In this document: piece after piece, positions 1-8,140 of the stretch
How the letters are laid out: each line of letters opens with the position of its first letter
Position numbering within the stretch: position 1 is the first letter of the stretch
DNA from: Desulfovibrio sp. X2
GTDB taxonomy: Bacteria; Desulfobacterota; Desulfovibrionia; Desulfovibrionales; Desulfovibrionaceae
Reading direction: 5' to 3'
DNA length: 64,000 nt
Assembly (NCBI RefSeq): GCF_000422205.1
Contig: NZ_ATHV01000002.1
Span: 62,001-126,000, forward strand
The notes under the pieces: model-generated
Database searches by the model: none
What the model was told of the DNA's origin: nothing
Seen by the model: the letters and a program-made list of their open reading frames with translations, nothing else
Program-made: the position numbers and the translations under genes

Positions 1-747
1 CATGGTCAGCTCGGCCAGCTCGCTCTGCACCTTCTCCTGCGCCCGCCTCGCCCGCTCCAGGGAGGAGCGCAGGTTGTTCAGCTCCGTGATGTCGCGCTCG
101 TTGACCACCACCAGGTCGATCTCGCCCCGGTTGTCGAAGGTGGGCGTGCCCGTGACCAGGAGCTGCTTCTTGGTGCGCCTGATGTGCTGGATGAGGCTTA
201 TCTGCTTCTTCACGCGCAGCACTTCCAGGGTCACGGAGCGGTCCACGAGCCCTTCGCGGACAACGCTGTCCGCCTTCTTGCCCAGGAACTGCGCGGCCTT
301 GATGGCGTTCAGCTGCTCGGAAGCGCGGTTGATGCTGATGATCGTGCCCGTGCCGTCCGTGACCCAGATGCCGTCGCTCGAATGGTCGAAGATGGCCTGC
401 AGCTGGCTCAGGAGCCGCCCGCCGCTGCTGCGGTCCTCGCCGTCCAGGCCCGTGCGCAGGCGCAGCACGGTCAGGGGCTCGCCCTCGGGCCCGCCGAGGG
501 GAAAGGCGCGGCAGACGCAGCCCTGCTTCTTCAGGAGCAGCGGCCTGATCTGCGCGCCCTGGCGCAGCCAGCCGCCGAGCCCGGGCGCCAGCTCCGCCGC
601 GGGGCGCCCGGCCAGGGCTCCGGCCTCGAGCCCGAGCAGCCTGCCCGCCGAGGGGTTGGCCTGGACCACGCGCTGCGATGCGTCGAGCACGAGGTAGCCG
701 TCGTCCAGGGCGGCGAAGAAGTCGGGCCAGGGGATGGGTGCGTCCAT
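1..747 (-). CDS. PAS-domain regulator, N-terminal part (cut by window edge)
   Basis: An open frame of 249 codons runs from ATG at 747 off the left edge of the window. It reads MDAPIPWPDFFAALDDGYLV, then a PAS-like segment (QRVVQANPSAGRLLGLEAG), a second PAS (AIFDHSSDGIWVTDGTGTII) and a closing VVNERDITELNNLRSSLERA with a coiled-coil linker. Tandem PAS domains ending in RDITEL and a short coil are typical of sigma-54 activators of the Desulfovibrio type, and also of sensor kinases. The output domain lies outside the window, so the class cannot be fixed. No close upstream gene shares its strand: the amidase ends 99 bases before its start. Confidence 0.75.
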   Translation of the reverse strand, partial: MDAPIPWPDFFAALDDGYLVLDASQRVVQANPSAGRLLGLEAGALAGRPAAELAPGLGGWLRQGAQIRPLLLKKQGCVCRAFPLGGPEGEPLTVLRLRTGLDGEDRSSGGRLLSQLQAIFDHSSDGIWVTDGTGTIISINRASEQLNAIKAAQFLGKKADSVVREGLVDRSVTLEVLRVKKQISLIQHIRRTKKQLLVTGTPTFDNRGEIDLVVVNERDITELNNLRSSLERARRAQEKVQSELAELTM

Positions 748-846
748 TGCGTCGCGAAAGCCTCCGCGGGAATGATGGCGTTCGGGCAACCCTGTCTGCT
801 CGGCGCGGCCGCGTCAAGGGGCGGCGGGATAGGGGAAAACGGCCGC

Positions 847-2793
847 CTAGCGGCTGGCGTAGCGCTCGATGGTGCGCTTGTAGCTGCCCACGCCCGCGAC
901 GATGCCGTCGCACAGGTCGTCGAGGTAGGAGTCGGAGTCCAGCTTGCGCGCCTCGGTGGGGTTGGTGATGTAGCCCATCTCCACGAGGATGGCGGGCATC
1001 TTGGCGCCCATGAGCACGTAGAACGGGGCCTCGCGCTGGCGGCGGTCGTGCAGCGGGTAGGTCTTGCGCACGCTGCGCAGGATGCCGCCCTGCACGTCTC
1101 CCGCGAGGTCCTTGGACTCCTTGACCTTGGAGTTCAGCATGAGGTCCGTGAGGATGACCTGCAGGTCGCTGATGCGCTTGGCCGTGACCGCGTTCTCGCG
1201 CGCGGCCACGCGCACGGCGTCCTTGGTCTTGGCCAGGTTCAGGCTGTAGACCTCGAGCCCCTTGGCGCTCGAGTCGTCGGCCGCGTTGCAGTGCAGCGAG
1301 ATGAAGAGGTCCGCCTTGCGCACGTTGGCCATGGCCGTGCGCTCCTCCAGCGGGATGAACTTGTCCGTGCTGCGCGTGTAGACGACGTGGAAGCCCCTGG
1401 CCTCGAGCTTGGCGCCCAGGATCTTGGCCGCGCGCAGGACCACGTTCTTCTCGTACAGTCCGCCCGCGCCGATGGCCCCGGAGTCCTTTCCGCCGTGGCC
1501 CGGGTCGATCATGATCGTGTCCACGGACAGGCCGAGCTGCTCGATGAGCGACTCGGAGTGCTTGCGCTGCGAGGGGCCGGGAGTGATGGGCTCGGGCTCG
1601 CGCGAGGAGGCCACGTTCATGGCGCCCTTGCCGGAGCGCGAGCGGGACCTGGACTTGGATCTGGAAGCGGATTCGCGGGCGCTCTTCGCGGACGTGGGCC
1701 CCGAGTCGCCCGAGGCCGCCGCGGTCACGGCCTTGGCGGGCTGGCCCTTGCGCGGGGCGTAGACGTCCACGACCACGCGGTAGGGGTCGTAGAGCTGGAA
1801 CAGCTTGTAGTCCTGGAACTTGTTGAAATCGAGCACCACGCGGACCGTGTCCGGCGTGTTCTGGGCAGTGCGGATCTGCTTGAGGATGCCGTCGCGTACG
1901 GTCTTGTCCTGGGCCGAGGACTTGGAAAGGCCGGTGTCCAGGAGGTCGATGTAGAGGCGGTGCGGCGTGTCGGCGTCGGGATTCGCGGCCAGGAGCTGCC
2001 ACTTGAAGCGCGCCTCGCCCGAGAGGTCGAGGACCACGCGGGTGTACTCGTCCGAGCTGTGCCAGCGCACGTGGTCCAGGGTCACGGAGCCGCCCTGGGA
2101 GGACGCGCCGGACGAGTCCGCCGCGGCGGCCGCGCCCGGGGCATCGCCGCCGTCCGAGTCGGAGGCCGAGGCGCCGCTCACGATGGACGCGGCGAGCGTG
2201 TCCGCGGCCTTGTCCGCGTCCTTCTTCCTGCCTGAGGACTTCGCGCCGGCCGCGGCGGGGGCCGCCCCCCCGGCATGCTTGGCGTCGATCTCGCGCAGCA
2301 GGGCCTGGGCCTTGGCGTGCATGTCGCCCTTGGTGTACTTGTGGTCCAGGATGAGCAGGTCGGCGTAGGCCCTGTCCGGCCTGTTCAGGTGGCGCAGGTT
2401 GATCTCGGCCTTGCGGTAGAGGCAGTCGTCCGCCCAGGGGTGGCTCGGGAAGCGCGAGACCATGCGCTGGAAGTAGTCGCAGGCGTTCTCGTAGTCCCCG
2501 GCCAGGCGCGAGCGCTGCCCCAGTTCCTCGTTGACCCGGCCCACGTAGTAGAGGGCCTTGGGCGCGAACGATCCGCCGGGATCGCTGGTATAGATATCCA
2601 GGAACTCCTTCTGCACCGCGAGCCATTCGGAGCGCTGCGCCGAGCGCTTCTTGCTCCTGTCCAGGGAATGGAAGTCCGTATAGGCGGTATTGAACTGGCG
2701 TTGCAGACTGGCGGCCCACAGGCCTCCGCACCACAAGAGCACGAGACCCAGGGTCATCAAAACGATGGATATGGCGTGACGTTTTCCGCGCAT
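847..2793 (-). CDS. amiC: N-acetylmuramoyl-L-alanine amidase with TPR-like and AMIN domains
   Basis: This is a 648-residue exported cell-wall hydrolase that cuts the amide bond between MurNAc and the stem peptide at the division site. Residues 1-28 form a signal anchor. Residues 30-165 are a TPR-like helical region (ALYYVGRVNEELGQ, DDCLYRKAEINLRHL). An Ala/Ser-rich linker and an AMIN-type beta domain (VRWHSSDEYTRVVLDLSG) follow. The Amidase_3 catalytic domain starts near 425, and its zinc ligands are visible: H433 (DPGHGG), E448 (YEKN), H501 (SLHCNA) and catalytic E605 (VEMGYITN). The N-terminal TPR extension is longer than in enteric AmiC, so the gene symbol is by domain analogy. The gene diverges from the PerR-like gene. 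Confidence 0.9.
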   Translation of the reverse strand: MRGKRHAISIVLMTLGLVLLWCGGLWAASLQRQFNTAYTDFHSLDRSKKRSAQRSEWLAVQKEFLDIYTSDPGGSFAPKALYYVGRVNEELGQRSRLAGDYENACDYFQRMVSRFPSHPWADDCLYRKAEINLRHLNRPDRAYADLLILDHKYTKGDMHAKAQALLREIDAKHAGGAAPAAAGAKSSGRKKDADKAADTLAASIVSGASASDSDGGDAPGAAAAADSSGASSQGGSVTLDHVRWHSSDEYTRVVLDLSGEARFKWQLLAANPDADTPHRLYIDLLDTGLSKSSAQDKTVRDGILKQIRTAQNTPDTVRVVLDFNKFQDYKLFQLYDPYRVVVDVYAPRKGQPAKAVTAAASGDSGPTSAKSARESASRSKSRSRSRSGKGAMNVASSREPEPITPGPSQRKHSESLIEQLGLSVDTIMIDPGHGGKDSGAIGAGGLYEKNVVLRAAKILGAKLEARGFHVVYTRSTDKFIPLEERTAMANVRKADLFISLHCNAADDSSAKGLEVYSLNLAKTKDAVRVAARENAVTAKRISDLQVILTDLMLNSKVKESKDLAGDVQGGILRSVRKTYPLHDRRQREAPFYVLMGAKMPAILVEMGYITNPTEARKLDSDSYLDDLCDGIVAGVGSYKRTIERYASR

Positions 2794-3068
2794 TACAGTC
2801 CGTGGTGCCGTATACTACTGCATGAACAAGCCACGGTACCTTTAAGCCGCCGATGCCCGCCGGTCAAGGGCGGACGGGCAAAAAAGCGGACCTCGCCCCG
2901 CCTGGCGGCCCCGTCCCCGAGCCGGGCGCACCCCCCCTGCAGCATTACTTCAGATATAGCTTTTACCGTGCATGCGCAGTGATTCATGGACAGACGCGGC
3001 CACGGTGCGTTGACAGAGCTGCCCCGAGGGCTTAGTCAGCTTCATGATTGACCACGAGTCACACATCC

Positions 3069-3557
3069 ATGGCAAAGAATTTCGAACGTTTCACGCAGAT
3101 AACTGAACACCTGAAGGCCCTGGGCCACAGGCTCACGCCGCAGCGCCTGGCCATTTTGCGCGTGCTGGCCGAGAGCCGTGGGCACCCCTCGGCCGAGCAG
3201 GTCTACGCCCGGCTGCGAGCCGATCACCCCTCCATGAGCCTGGCCACGGTCTACAAGACCATCGCCCTGCTCAAGCAGGCCGGGGAAGTCCTGGAGCTGC
3301 AGTTCAGCGACCGCGACAACCGCTACGACGGCAGCAGGCCCTACCCCCACCCGCATCTCATCTGCACCCGCTGCGGGGCCATCATGGACCCGGAGATTCC
3401 GGGACTGAACGACATGGCCGCGCGGCTGGCCGAACAGACGGGCTTCGCCGTGACCTCGCACCGGGTCGACTTCTTCGGCCTCTGCCCCAGGTGCCGGGCG
3501 GCCTCGACGCATCGGGGCGGCGGGAAGGCGAAGGACTCCTCTTCCGGCCGGTCGTAG
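3069..3557 (+). CDS. Fur family regulator, PerR-like
   Basis: About 162 residues with the Fur fold: a winged helix (HRLTPQRLAILRVLAES, SLATVYKTIALLKQAGEV) followed by a dimerisation domain. Two CxxC pairs (ICTRCG and GLCPRCR) form the structural zinc site, and HPHLIC fits the regulatory metal site. The short PerR-like length and the paired CxxC motifs favour a peroxide-sensing repressor over Fur or Zur. Neither possible start, TTG at 3048 or ATG at 3069, has a good ribosome binding site. ATG 3069 is chosen because MAKNFERF resembles family N termini. No peroxidase gene is adjacent, so its targets lie elsewhere. Confidence 0.85.
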   Translation: MAKNFERFTQITEHLKALGHRLTPQRLAILRVLAESRGHPSAEQVYARLRADHPSMSLATVYKTIALLKQAGEVLELQFSDRDNRYDGSRPYPHPHLICTRCGAIMDPEIPGLNDMAARLAEQTGFAVTSHRVDFFGLCPRCRAASTHRGGGKAKDSSSGRS

Positions 3558-3595
3558 TTACCGGCCCGAACCTTTCCCGGCCATACGACGAACGA

Positions 3596-3640
3596 CCGGC
3601 GGACGCATGATCGCGCGCCCGCCGGCCGTGCTTGATTTTC
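3596..3640 (+). terminator. possible terminator hairpin after the PerR-like gene
   Basis: Arms CCGGCGG (3596-3602) and CCGCCGG (3619-3625) can pair, with partial inner pairing. A weak T-containing stretch follows (GCTTGATTTTC). It lies 40 bases after the stop. The U-tract is poor. Confidence 0.3.
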
Positions 3641-3672
3641 TCGGACGCTCGAGGCGCCCTCGAGAGGCGGGG

Positions 3673-3822
3673 CTAGCGCGCCGCCCGCATGGCCAGGGAG
3701 AGGATGGACCAGCCCCAGAGAAGGGCCGCCGCCACGATGCCGGACGTCAGCCAAAGCGTAGGTCCGTGGATCGGGCGCTCCATGGTCCGTTCCCTGGCCC
3801 GACTCGCCGTATGCTGCTTCAT
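3673..3822 (-). CDS. 49-residue single-pass membrane peptide
   Basis: A small open frame starts at ATG 3822 and shares an ATGA overlap with the stop of the sensor-kinase-like gene upstream, so it is probably translationally coupled. The product has a basic N terminus (MKQHTASRARERTMERP), one hydrophobic helix (LWLTSGIVAAALLWGWSILSLAM) and a short basic tail (RAAR). No family is recognised. Coupling to a membrane kinase suggests an accessory or interacting peptide, but that is inference. Its stop lies about 115 bases from the stop of the convergent PerR-like gene. Confidence 0.6.
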   Translation of the reverse strand: MKQHTASRARERTMERPIHGPTLWLTSGIVAAALLWGWSILSLAMRAAR

Positions 3823-4847
3823 GCCTCGCCTCCTTCCTTGCACCCCTGGGGCACGCCCCCGGGGACCACCAGAGTGAAGAGCGAGCCCTTTCCGGGCTCG
3901 CTCCTGACGACGATGTCTCCCCCCATCTCGCGCATGGTGCGCATGCTTCCGGCCAGGGCCAGGCCCGTGCCCGCGCCCTTGGTGGTGAAGAAGGGGGTGA
4001 AGAGCTTTTCCTGCTGATCGGCGGGGATGCCCGGACCGTGGTCCTCGACGCCGAGGAGGCAGGCCTTCTCCTCGCAGCGCGTGAAGACCCTGACCTCGCC
4101 GCCGGGCCGGGTCACGTCCAGGGCGTTCTGCAGAAGCTTGTCCAGGACCCAGACGACCTGTCCCTGGTCCACGAAGGCCGGGCAGCCGGTCGGGTCGAGG
4201 TCGCGCACCAGGCGCACGCGCCGCCCGGCCACGGAGGTCCACTCCTCGTCCAGATAGCGGCTCACGGCCAGATTCAGGTCCTCGGCCACCGGCGCGATGT
4301 GCCGCTTGGGCACGAAGGATTCCACGGTGGCCATGAGGATGCGCGCCCGTGCCATCTGCTGCGCGAACTCGGCGTCCAGGTCCTGCACGCCGAAGCCGCC
4401 CGCCTTGGCGTAGAGGCGTTCCATGGTGCGCACGAAATTCTGCAGGTCGAAGCTCAGGGCGCTGGCCGCCTGGCCCAGGGCCTGCAGCTTGTCCGCCTCT
4501 GCCTCCTCGGCCTGCTCCACGCGCTGGCGCTCGGCCAGCCAGCCGAGCAGCCCGGCCGCGAGGATGAAGACCGCCGTCTGCAATACGGCCACCAGGGGCG
4601 CGACATGATGAAAACCGACCACGACGAGGCCGAGAAGATAGAGGGCCGAGACCAGGAGCGCCACGGCAAGGCCGCTCCTGAAACCGAACCAGAACGCGGA
4701 GAGCAGGATGGGCACGAAATAGAGCTCGCGATGCACCATGTGCAGCCCGATCTCCCCGCCCACGTTGCCGAAGTGCAGCGCGGTGACCAGGACCACGGCG
4801 ATCGCGATCACCGTCCAGCGTCTGAACCCGCCCGACTTCTGCTCCAT
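3819..4847 (-). CDS. membrane sensor kinase-like protein lacking the phospho-acceptor histidine
   Basis: 342 residues. The first 110 or so hold several hydrophobic helices (WTVIAIAVVLVTALHF, ELYFVPILLSAFWFGF, GLAVALLVSALYLLGL, LQTAVFILAAGLLGWLA), then a coil and a GHKL ATPase domain. The ATPase motifs are intact: N-box LLQNALDVT, G1 VEDHGPGIP and FTPFFTTKGAGTGLALAG. The segment aligned with the H-box reads LGQAASALSFDLQNFVR, so the usual histidine is replaced. It may act as a pseudokinase, an ATP-dependent scaffold or a phosphatase. The start at 4847 is chosen over upstream in-frame codons because GGAGGG precedes it at good spacing and the hydrophobic region begins soon after. No cognate response regulator is adjacent. 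Confidence 0.8.
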   Translation of the reverse strand: MEQKSGGFRRWTVIAIAVVLVTALHFGNVGGEIGLHMVHRELYFVPILLSAFWFGFRSGLAVALLVSALYLLGLVVVGFHHVAPLVAVLQTAVFILAAGLLGWLAERQRVEQAEEAEADKLQALGQAASALSFDLQNFVRTMERLYAKAGGFGVQDLDAEFAQQMARARILMATVESFVPKRHIAPVAEDLNLAVSRYLDEEWTSVAGRRVRLVRDLDPTGCPAFVDQGQVVWVLDKLLQNALDVTRPGGEVRVFTRCEEKACLLGVEDHGPGIPADQQEKLFTPFFTTKGAGTGLALAGSMRTMREMGGDIVVRSEPGKGSLFTLVVPGGVPQGCKEGGEA

Positions 4848-5020
4848 GCCGCCCTCCTTCGGATGGTTCCTCGAGGTTGCTGCCTGTGCGTTCAGACGTA
4901 GCACGATAATTTTCCGCGCGGCAATGAGATTTCTTCTTTCCTTCAGCCCGTCGCGCACCTCGGAGGCGTTGCTCCGTCCCTGCGGGCACGGCGGCCGGAG
5001 GGAACGCCCGCCCCTCCGAT

Positions 5021-5050
5021 CGCATGACCATACGCTCATACAGTCATGCG
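5021..5050. promoter_or_regulatory. inverted repeat between kinase-like gene and Met-rich gene
   Basis: Perfect 8-base arms CGCATGAC (5021-5028) and GTCATGCG (5043-5050) are separated by 14 bases. It lies about 175 bases upstream of the kinase-like gene and just after the stop of the Met/Gly-rich gene. It could be an operator for the kinase gene or an mRNA hairpin. There is no T-run, so a terminator is unlikely. Confidence 0.4.
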
Positions 5051-5074
5051 ACTGGAGGAGGGCGAGATACCGCG

Positions 5075-5476
5075 CTAGTTGTTGCCCAGGCCGCCGCGTC
5101 CGTTGACGATGCCGAAGCCCGAGCCGGTCATGGGGCTGCGTGCCGGAGAGGCCGCGCCGCCCATGACGGTTCCCATGGACGAACCGGCGCCCATGTTCCC
5201 GTGGCCCATGCCCTCGTGGTTCATCGGCCGGTCCATGCCCGACCGGCCTCCGGACATGCCGCTCGCTCCGGAGCCGCCCGACATGCCCGAGCCCATCATG
5301 CCCGACATGCCGGACATACCGCTCATCTGCGAGCCCATGCCGCCTCCGCCCGTGCCGCCGCCCATGGCCAGCATCCGGCCTCCGCCCGTGTTACTCGAGG
5401 CCGCTCCCGCGGCCAGGACGCCGCCGAAGACCAGGGCCAGGGTGACGAGAACAACGGCTGCGATATTCCTGCTCAT
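5075..5476 (-). CDS. secreted Met/Gly-rich low-complexity protein, possible copper binder
   Basis: 133 residues. A signal peptide (MSRNIAAVVLVTLALVFGGVLAAGAAS) precedes a mature region built almost wholly of Gly, Met and Ser in GM, SGM and MGG motifs (GSQMSGMSGMSGMMGSGMSGG, then HEGMGHGNMG). Methionine clusters with a few histidines are typical of periplasmic Cu(I)-binding segments, and the divergent neighbour is a CopB-type ATPase. A copper-sequestering role is therefore plausible but unproven. No folded domain is visible. The ATG at 5476 is preferred over the in-frame TTG two codons upstream because AAGGAG lies seven bases before it. Confidence 0.7.
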   Translation of the reverse strand: MSRNIAAVVLVTLALVFGGVLAAGAASSNTGGGRMLAMGGGTGGGGMGSQMSGMSGMSGMMGSGMSGGSGASGMSGGRSGMDRPMNHEGMGHGNMGAGSSMGTVMGGAASPARSPMTGSGFGIVNGRGGLGNN

Positions 5477-5652
5477 GCGCAAACTCCTTGTGGGGTCGCG
5501 GCAGGCGCGTCGTGCGCCCGCCCATGCCGTCCCCCTTGCAGCGGGGATGCCAACGCCGCATATTCAGACCGAAAGACTATGTTTTGCAGGGCGCTACACT
5601 CCCTCGCGCGCCCGGAAGTGTACGCGGACCAGGGGAAGAAATCCGTGAAACG

Positions 5653-5690
5653 GTGCAACCGCTTGCACACGCGGCTGCACATCTGTGCAG
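5653..5690. promoter_or_regulatory. two tandem palindromes in the divergent copper-gene promoter region
   Basis: Two perfect dyads lie in the 303-base gap between the Met-rich gene (minus) and the ATPase (plus): GTGCAA-N4-TTGCAC at 5653-5668 and CTGCAC-N4-GTGCAG at 5675-5690. Both have the same 6-4-6 layout with TGCA cores. Their centres are 22 bases apart, close to two helical turns, so a pair of dimers could bind the same face of the DNA. The regulator is unknown, and no regulator gene is adjacent. The rest of the gap shows no other clear element. Confidence 0.55.
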
Positions 5691-5779
5691 AGACGTTCCG
5701 CTTTTCCTGCCGGGTGGCCCTGGGCCGAAGCGTATGCTAGGCTGTCCGGTAACCTCGCCATGCGACAGGAGGAACGACG

Positions 5780-8134
5780 ATGAAAAACGATACGAAGCAC
5801 GGCAAGCAGGCCGGAAGCGATATGCCCGGCAAGGGACACGAAGCGGCCCACGGCGAAGACCGCAACGCAGGGCACGGCAAGGGACACGAGGCGGCCAGGG
5901 AGAGGGACACGGGCCAGGGCAAGGAAGGCCATGCGGGCCACGGGGATCACGGCGGTCACGGCGGTCACGGCGGACATGGAGGACATGGCGGTCACGGCGA
6001 CCACCAGGACCACCACGCGCACATGGCGGCGGACTTCAAGCACCGCTTCCTGGTCTGCCTGGTCCTGACCGTGCCGGTCATGCTCCTCTCGCCCATGTTC
6101 AAGGAGCTGGTGGGGCTCGGCTCGTTCCTGCGCTTTTCCGGCGAGATGTGGCCGCTGCTGGCCGTGTCCACGGCCATCTTCGTCTACGGCGGCAAGCCCT
6201 TCCTCGCGGGACTCGTGAGCGAGGTCTCCGAGCGGCGGCCGGGCATGATGACCCTCATCGGCCTGGCCATCATCGTGGCCTTCGGCTACAGCGCCCTGGT
6301 CGTCCTCGGACTGCCGGGCCGGACCTTCTTCTGGGAGCTGGCGAGCCTCATCGACGTCATGCTGCTCGGCCACTTCATCGAGATGCGCTCCGTGCTCTCC
6401 GCCTCCTCGGCCCTCACGGAGTTGGCCAAGCTCATCCCGGGCGAGGCCCACCGCCTGGACGAGTCCGGCAACGCGCACGACGTTCCCGTGGAGGAGCTCG
6501 TGAAGGACGACCGCATCCTGGTGCGGCCGGGCGAGAAGGTCCCGGCCGACGGCGAGGTCGTCTCCGGGCAGTCCTCGGTCAGCGAGGCGCTGCTCACGGG
6601 CGAGGCCGTGCCCGTGCCCAAGAAGAAGGGCGACGAGGTCATCGGCGGCTCGGTCAACGGCGAGGGCTCGCTCACCGTGGCCATCACCCGCACGGGCGAC
6701 GAGTCCTTCCTCTCCCAAGTGGTGACCATGGTGCGCACGGCCCAGGAGAGCAAGTCGCGCTCCCAGGAGCTGGCGGACCGCGCGGCCCTGTGGCTGACCA
6801 TCGTGGCCCTGTCCGCCGGCGGCCTGACCATGGTCGTTTGGTGGGGCATCATCGGGAGCGCGTTCGTCTATGCGCTCGAGCGCACGGTCACCGTCATGGT
6901 CGTCACCTGCCCGCACGCCCTGGGGCTGGCCATGCCCTTGGTGGCGGCCGTGTCCACGGCCCTGGCCGCCAAGAACGGCTTCCTCATCCGCAACCGCTCG
7001 GCCTTCGAGCGGGCGCGCGCCCTGGGCGCGATCTGCTTCGACAAGACGGGCACCCTGACCATGGGCGAGTTCCGCGTGGCCCGCGTGACCCTTGCCGAGC
7101 ACCCGACCGGGCCTTCGGCCGAGGCGGATGCCCGAACGGATGCCCGAACGGGTTCCGAAACGCAGGACGGCGAGACGCCCGGCGAGGACGCCGAAGAGGC
7201 CGGACCGAAGCCCCTGGACGAGGACGAGCTCCTGCGCCTGGCCGGGGCGGTGGAGGCCGAGTCCGAGCACCCCATCGCCGCGGGCGTGATGCGCTCGCTG
7301 GCCGACAGGGGGCTTGAGGCGTACCCGCGCGAGGAGTTCTCGGCCATCAAGGGCAAGGGCGCCAAGGCCCGCGTGCAGGGCCGCGAGGTGGCCGTGGTCA
7401 GCCGCGCCTTCCTCGAGGAGGAGGGCATCGAGCTGCCCGAGGCGCTCGCGCAGGGCGAGGGCCGCGGCCGCACCCTGGCTTACGTGGTGGTGGACGGCCG
7501 CCCCGCCGGGGTCCTGGCGCTGCAGGACTCGGTGCGCAAGAGCGCCCGCGAGGCGGTGCGCGTGCTGCGCTCCATGGGCATACGCTGCATCATGATCACG
7601 GGCGACAACGAGGAGACCGCGGCGCGGGTGGCCGAGGCCGTGGGGCTTGACGAGCACTTCGCCGAGGTCCTGCCCGGCGACAAGGCCGCAAAGGTCGAGG
7701 AGGTGCGCAAGCGCGGGCTGGTCACGGCCATGGTCGGGGACGGCATCAACGACGCGCCCGCCCTGGCCGCTGCGGACGTGGGCATCGCCATCGGCGCGGG
7801 CACGGACGTGGCCATGGAGACCGCGGACGTGGTCCTGGTGCGCTCCGACCCCGCGGACGTCCCGGCCATGGTGGCCCTGGCCCGGGCCACGCGCAAGAAG
7901 ATGGTGCAGAACCTGTTCTGGGCCACGGGCTACAACGTCGTGGCCATCCCGCTCGCGGCCGGGGTGCTGGCCGGGCAGGGCATCGTCCTGAGCCCGGCGG
8001 CCGGGGCCGTGCTCATGTCCCTGTCCACGATCATCGTGGCCGTGAACGCGCGGCTCATGCGCATGCACCGGCCGGGCCGCCCGGATCGAGCAGACCGCGC
8101 GGACAGGCCCGAGCGCGCGGACGACGGGGACTAG
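5780..8134 (+). CDS. copB: CopB-type copper-translocating P1B ATPase
   Basis: 784-residue membrane pump expected to export copper using ATP. The first 75 residues are a His/Gly-rich tail (repeats of [12 protein letters not shown], then DHQDHHAH), which replaces the CxxC metal-binding domains of CopA. The membrane metal site is CPH (377-379), and the later helices carry GYNVVAIP and [15 protein letters not shown] with a His-rich N terminus defines the CopB (P1B-3) group, often linked to Cu(II) or Cu(I) efflux. Catalytic motifs are complete: TGEAVP, D421 in DKTGTLT, HP at 497-498 and GDGINDAPA at 653. The nucleotide-binding domain has a Glu/Asp/Thr-rich insertion near 447-480 that includes a duplicated 12-base unit. 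The ribosome site AGGAGG lies close upstream of ATG 5780. Confidence 0.93.
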   Translation: MKNDTKHGKQAGSDMPGKGHEAAHGEDRNAGHGKGHEAARERDTGQGKEGHAGHGDHGGHGGHGGHGGHGGHGDHQDHHAHMAADFKHRFLVCLVLTVPVMLLSPMFKELVGLGSFLRFSGEMWPLLAVSTAIFVYGGKPFLAGLVSEVSERRPGMMTLIGLAIIVAFGYSALVVLGLPGRTFFWELASLIDVMLLGHFIEMRSVLSASSALTELAKLIPGEAHRLDESGNAHDVPVEELVKDDRILVRPGEKVPADGEVVSGQSSVSEALLTGEAVPVPKKKGDEVIGGSVNGEGSLTVAITRTGDESFLSQVVTMVRTAQESKSRSQELADRAALWLTIVALSAGGLTMVVWWGIIGSAFVYALERTVTVMVVTCPHALGLAMPLVAAVSTALAAKNGFLIRNRSAFERARALGAICFDKTGTLTMGEFRVARVTLAEHPTGPSAEADARTDARTGSETQDGETPGEDAEEAGPKPLDEDELLRLAGAVEAESEHPIAAGVMRSLADRGLEAYPREEFSAIKGKGAKARVQGREVAVVSRAFLEEEGIELPEALAQGEGRGRTLAYVVVDGRPAGVLALQDSVRKSAREAVRVLRSMGIRCIMITGDNEETAARVAEAVGLDEHFAEVLPGDKAAKVEEVRKRGLVTAMVGDGINDAPALAAADVGIAIGAGTDVAMETADVVLVRSDPADVPAMVALARATRKKMVQNLFWATGYNVVAIPLAAGVLAGQGIVLSPAAGAVLMSLSTIIVAVNARLMRMHRPGRPDRADRADRPERADDGD

Positions 8135-8140
8135 CCGGGC

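Noticed and set aside
2793-2987. 64-codon minus-strand frame upstream of the amidase
   Set aside because: No ribosome site, no recognisable motif, lies in the promoter region of a divergent pair.
5594-8068. Long antisense open frame opposite the copper ATPase (824 codons), and similar frames opposite other genes (for example 34216-36183 and 49356-52250)
   Set aside because: These are artefacts of high GC: composition is Arg/His/Gly/Ala-rich, no family motif, and the opposite strand carries clear conserved genes.
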